64,000 nucleotides of DNA. Origin: Bacteroidia bacterium. GTDB lineage: Bacteria; Bacteroidota; Bacteroidia; UKL13-3. The stretch covers positions 688,220 through 752,219 of the forward strand of contig JAKLJI010000001.1 in assembly GCA_023151275.1 (NCBI GenBank). The letters run 5' to 3'. The notes beneath the pieces are model-generated. The model was not told the DNA's origin and searched no databases. It saw nothing but the letters and a program-made list of their open reading frames with translations. A program made the position numbers and the translations under genes. Below are positions 62,541-64,000 of the stretch, piece by piece. The first letter of the stretch is position 1, and each line of letters starts with the position of its first letter.

Positions 62541-63830
62541 ATGAAATTTAGGCTATTTTTATTTTTCCTACTTGGGTCGATAGGTTTACTTAAAGCAGGA
62601 AATGTGGAGGATTTTCAAAAACTCCATACGGAAGAAAGCATGCTTGATTTTTTCAAGGCAGAACGTATCCGAGCTCTTCTTCCCAATGAAATGGACCAAC
62701 TCAAAACGCTTTGTGCTGAATCCGGATATGAAAAGGTTGAGGTGTATTGGTATTATATTGATTTCCTGTTTTCTGAAGTACTTAAACGAAATGATGCTCA
62801 AGTCTTGAACAGCATCAATCAAATGATTTTTCTTGCAAAAAAATACAAGCTTCCCGCCGAACTCTGTGTGGGAAGATTCAGAAAAACATTGCTCGATTTC
62901 AGTGCCCACCGAATAAATGAAAAACAAGCCTATTACGCGTACCTAAATACCTTTGAAGAATTGAAACAATTGGGAATTGAACCCTTAAAAAGGTTTGGTC
63001 CGGATTGGATTCTGAACGAATTGGGCAGAAATTTCTATGAAGTTTCCGACTATGAAAAGGCGATCGAAACACTAGAACTCGCCAAAAGTTATGAAAATGA
63101 AGGTTCAATATTTAAAATCTTATCACTAAACCTATTAGAAAGCAGCTATGCTAAACTGGGCAATTACGACTCCGCTTTTTCTTGTGCAGAGCGAATTTAT
63201 GCCGTGAGTTCAGGAAAAATAAATCGGATAAATTATGATTCCTGGACGCAACAATTTTGGCAAAGTCTATCGCAATTGCATATGGCCGAATATTCAATTC
63301 AACAAGGTGATAAAGAAAATGCCCAATTACACCTCAAATTGGGGTTTGAAAAAATTCCCATTTGCAGCAATTATTCGCTAAACCATCAAGTTCTAGCCGA
63401 ATATGAAGCCGTTAATGAAGTAGCCCGAATGAATATGATTCTGGGAAATTATGAACCGATTGAGCAACTGCTTAATAGGGCCAAATTTCTGCTTAATCAC
63501 TTAAAGGTTGAAATGGAAGTTCATGCATTTAAACCGCTTATGCTGTATCAGAATTATGTAAAATGGTACCAATACAATAAAGAATACGAAAAGGCATTTT
63601 ACTTTCTCGAACATGCCGACTCTATTCAAGAAAAGCTCAATAAGCGAAACGATAAAAGGCAACTCTGGCAAACAGAAATGCGTGTGAAATCTGAAAGGTA
63701 CAAAACCGAAATTAGAAAGATTGAAGAGGCACAAGAAATTGAAAAATGGACTCGAAATGCAGCCCTTGCTTTGCTCTTTATTGGCATTATCATTGGTTAT
63801 ATCATTTCACATCCGTCCAAGACGTTTTAA
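62541..63830 (+). CDS. TPR-type exported membrane protein, probably truncated at C-terminus
   Basis: 429 residues. Signal (MKFRLFLFFLLGSIGLLKAG), then TPR-like helical repeats (YEVSDYEKAIETLELAKSY, YAKLGNYDSAFSCAERIYAV, MILGNYEPIEQLLNRAKFLL, YQYNKEYEKAFYFLEHADSI), a coiled segment and one membrane helix (NAALALLFIGIIIGYII), then only five or six residues. Such proteins normally go on, after the membrane helix, into a kinase or HTH domain in the cytosol. Here the frame ends 19 nt before an insertion-sequence end, so the cytosolic part was probably lost to the insertion. The start ATG is 62541. Confidence 0.7.
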   Translation: MKFRLFLFFLLGSIGLLKAGNVEDFQKLHTEESMLDFFKAERIRALLPNEMDQLKTLCAESGYEKVEVYWYYIDFLFSEVLKRNDAQVLNSINQMIFLAKKYKLPAELCVGRFRKTLLDFSAHRINEKQAYYAYLNTFEELKQLGIEPLKRFGPDWILNELGRNFYEVSDYEKAIETLELAKSYENEGSIFKILSLNLLESSYAKLGNYDSAFSCAERIYAVSSGKINRINYDSWTQQFWQSLSQLHMAEYSIQQGDKENAQLHLKLGFEKIPICSNYSLNHQVLAEYEAVNEVARMNMILGNYEPIEQLLNRAKFLLNHLKVEMEVHAFKPLMLYQNYVKWYQYNKEYEKAFYFLEHADSIQEKLNKRNDKRQLWQTEMRVKSERYKTEIRKIEEAQEIEKWTRNAALALLFIGIIIGYIISHPSKTF

Positions 63831-63849
63831 AAATTAGGGCATAAAAAAA

Positions 63850-64000
63850 GGAGTTGGTTCCGGAATAATCCGGTATGTTTGATTTACAACAAAAAAACAA
63901 ACCAACTCCATCGTGAATATCACTCTTTTTGCTCAAATTTTCCAATCAGTTTCTCGAGAAACTTTTACCAAGCTGGTAGATAAGTATCAATCCAACAAAC
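63850..64000 (+). mobile_element. IS4-type insertion sequence, left end (runs off window)
   Basis: Inverted repeat GGAGTTGGTT (63850-63859) / AACCAACTCC (63900-63909) with a nested CCGGA-ATAA-TCCGG hairpin, followed within 4 nt by the transposase start. The hairpin probably lies at or near the IS end and may limit transposase translation from outside transcripts. The exact outer boundary is uncertain; it may lie a few tens of bases to the left. Confidence 0.7.
63913..64000 (+). CDS. IS4 family transposase, N-terminal fragment (continues outside window)
   Basis: From GTG 63913 the frame stays open to the edge and reads NITLFAQIFQSVSRETF then TKLVDKYQSNK, the N-terminal DUF4372-type sequence of Bacteroidota IS4 transposases. 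Only 29 codons are visible, so the DDE residues cannot be checked. Confidence 0.75.
   Translation, partial: MNITLFAQIFQSVSRETFTKLVDKYQSNK

Overview
The window is chromosomal DNA of a Bacteroidota bacterium (a Bacteroidia-type relative; I cannot place the genus). Evidence: a type IX secretion protein (PorQ), a bS16 with the long Ala-rich tail usual in this phylum, TAnnTTTG-type -7 boxes, little sign of Shine-Dalgarno sites, a GH92 glycosidase, and DUF families common in the phylum (DUF2200, DUF4256, SatD/DUF3307). The base composition is AT-rich, with a few sharply GC-rich intergenic islets.

Layout. 1-6.8 kb: a giant adhesin running off the left edge (SdrD-B-like and PKD modules), porQ and cmk. 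7.4-14.1 kb: small secreted proteins, a SatD/DUF3307 pair with a 29-bp tandem repeat upstream, DUF2062 and a GH92 alpha-mannosidase-like enzyme. 14.1-28.3 kb: a 14-kb type I restriction-modification island read leftwards: half-size HsdS, four-helix-bundle (S23) protein, HsdM, Schlafen/AlbA_2 ATPase, full HsdS, DUF4917, DUF2188, metallophosphoesterase, second AlbA_2 ATPase, HsdR, YgjP-type metallopeptidase. 28.4-33 kb: two inverted copies of a 246-247-bp MITE-like repeat bracket a Cys-rich protein, a HAD hydrolase, a methyltransferase and a GT22 mannosyltransferase. 33-36.7 kb: mpl, a fatty-acid desaturase and an MBL hydrolase. 36.7-38.1 kb: an hsdS remnant followed by a second S23 gene embedded in heptamer arrays with two S23 remnants. 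38-48 kb: housekeeping genes (valS, rplS, trmD, rimM, rpsP, purB) with a three-gene insertion between rimM and trmD. 48-62.5 kb: sppA, a LytTR two-component pair, nth, M23 and S9 peptidases, ffh. Right edge: a TPR membrane protein that seems cut short, followed by the start of an IS4-type insertion sequence.

Most notable non-genic structure. (1) Two S23 genes, both at type I R-M loci, are each bracketed by inverted arrays of 7-bp repeats, like free-standing versions of the stem-loop intervening sequences of 23S rRNA. The same repeat class lies inside hsdM (in frame) and at the hsdR/peptidase junction, where each ATGANNN heptamer carries an overlapping start and stop codon. (2) Four GC-rich elements share a 15-nt hairpin loop (14 nt in one copy) with different stems, most of them fully complementary, and each lies 120-155 nt downstream of a stop codon in the gene's own orientation. 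(3) A 246-247-bp MITE pair carries a conserved 12-bp stem with a diverged 24-nt loop. (4) A tandem palindromic repeat precedes the SatD gene. The R-M island also carries a DUF4917 protein with SIR2-like motif spacing, which may be an undescribed defence accessory.
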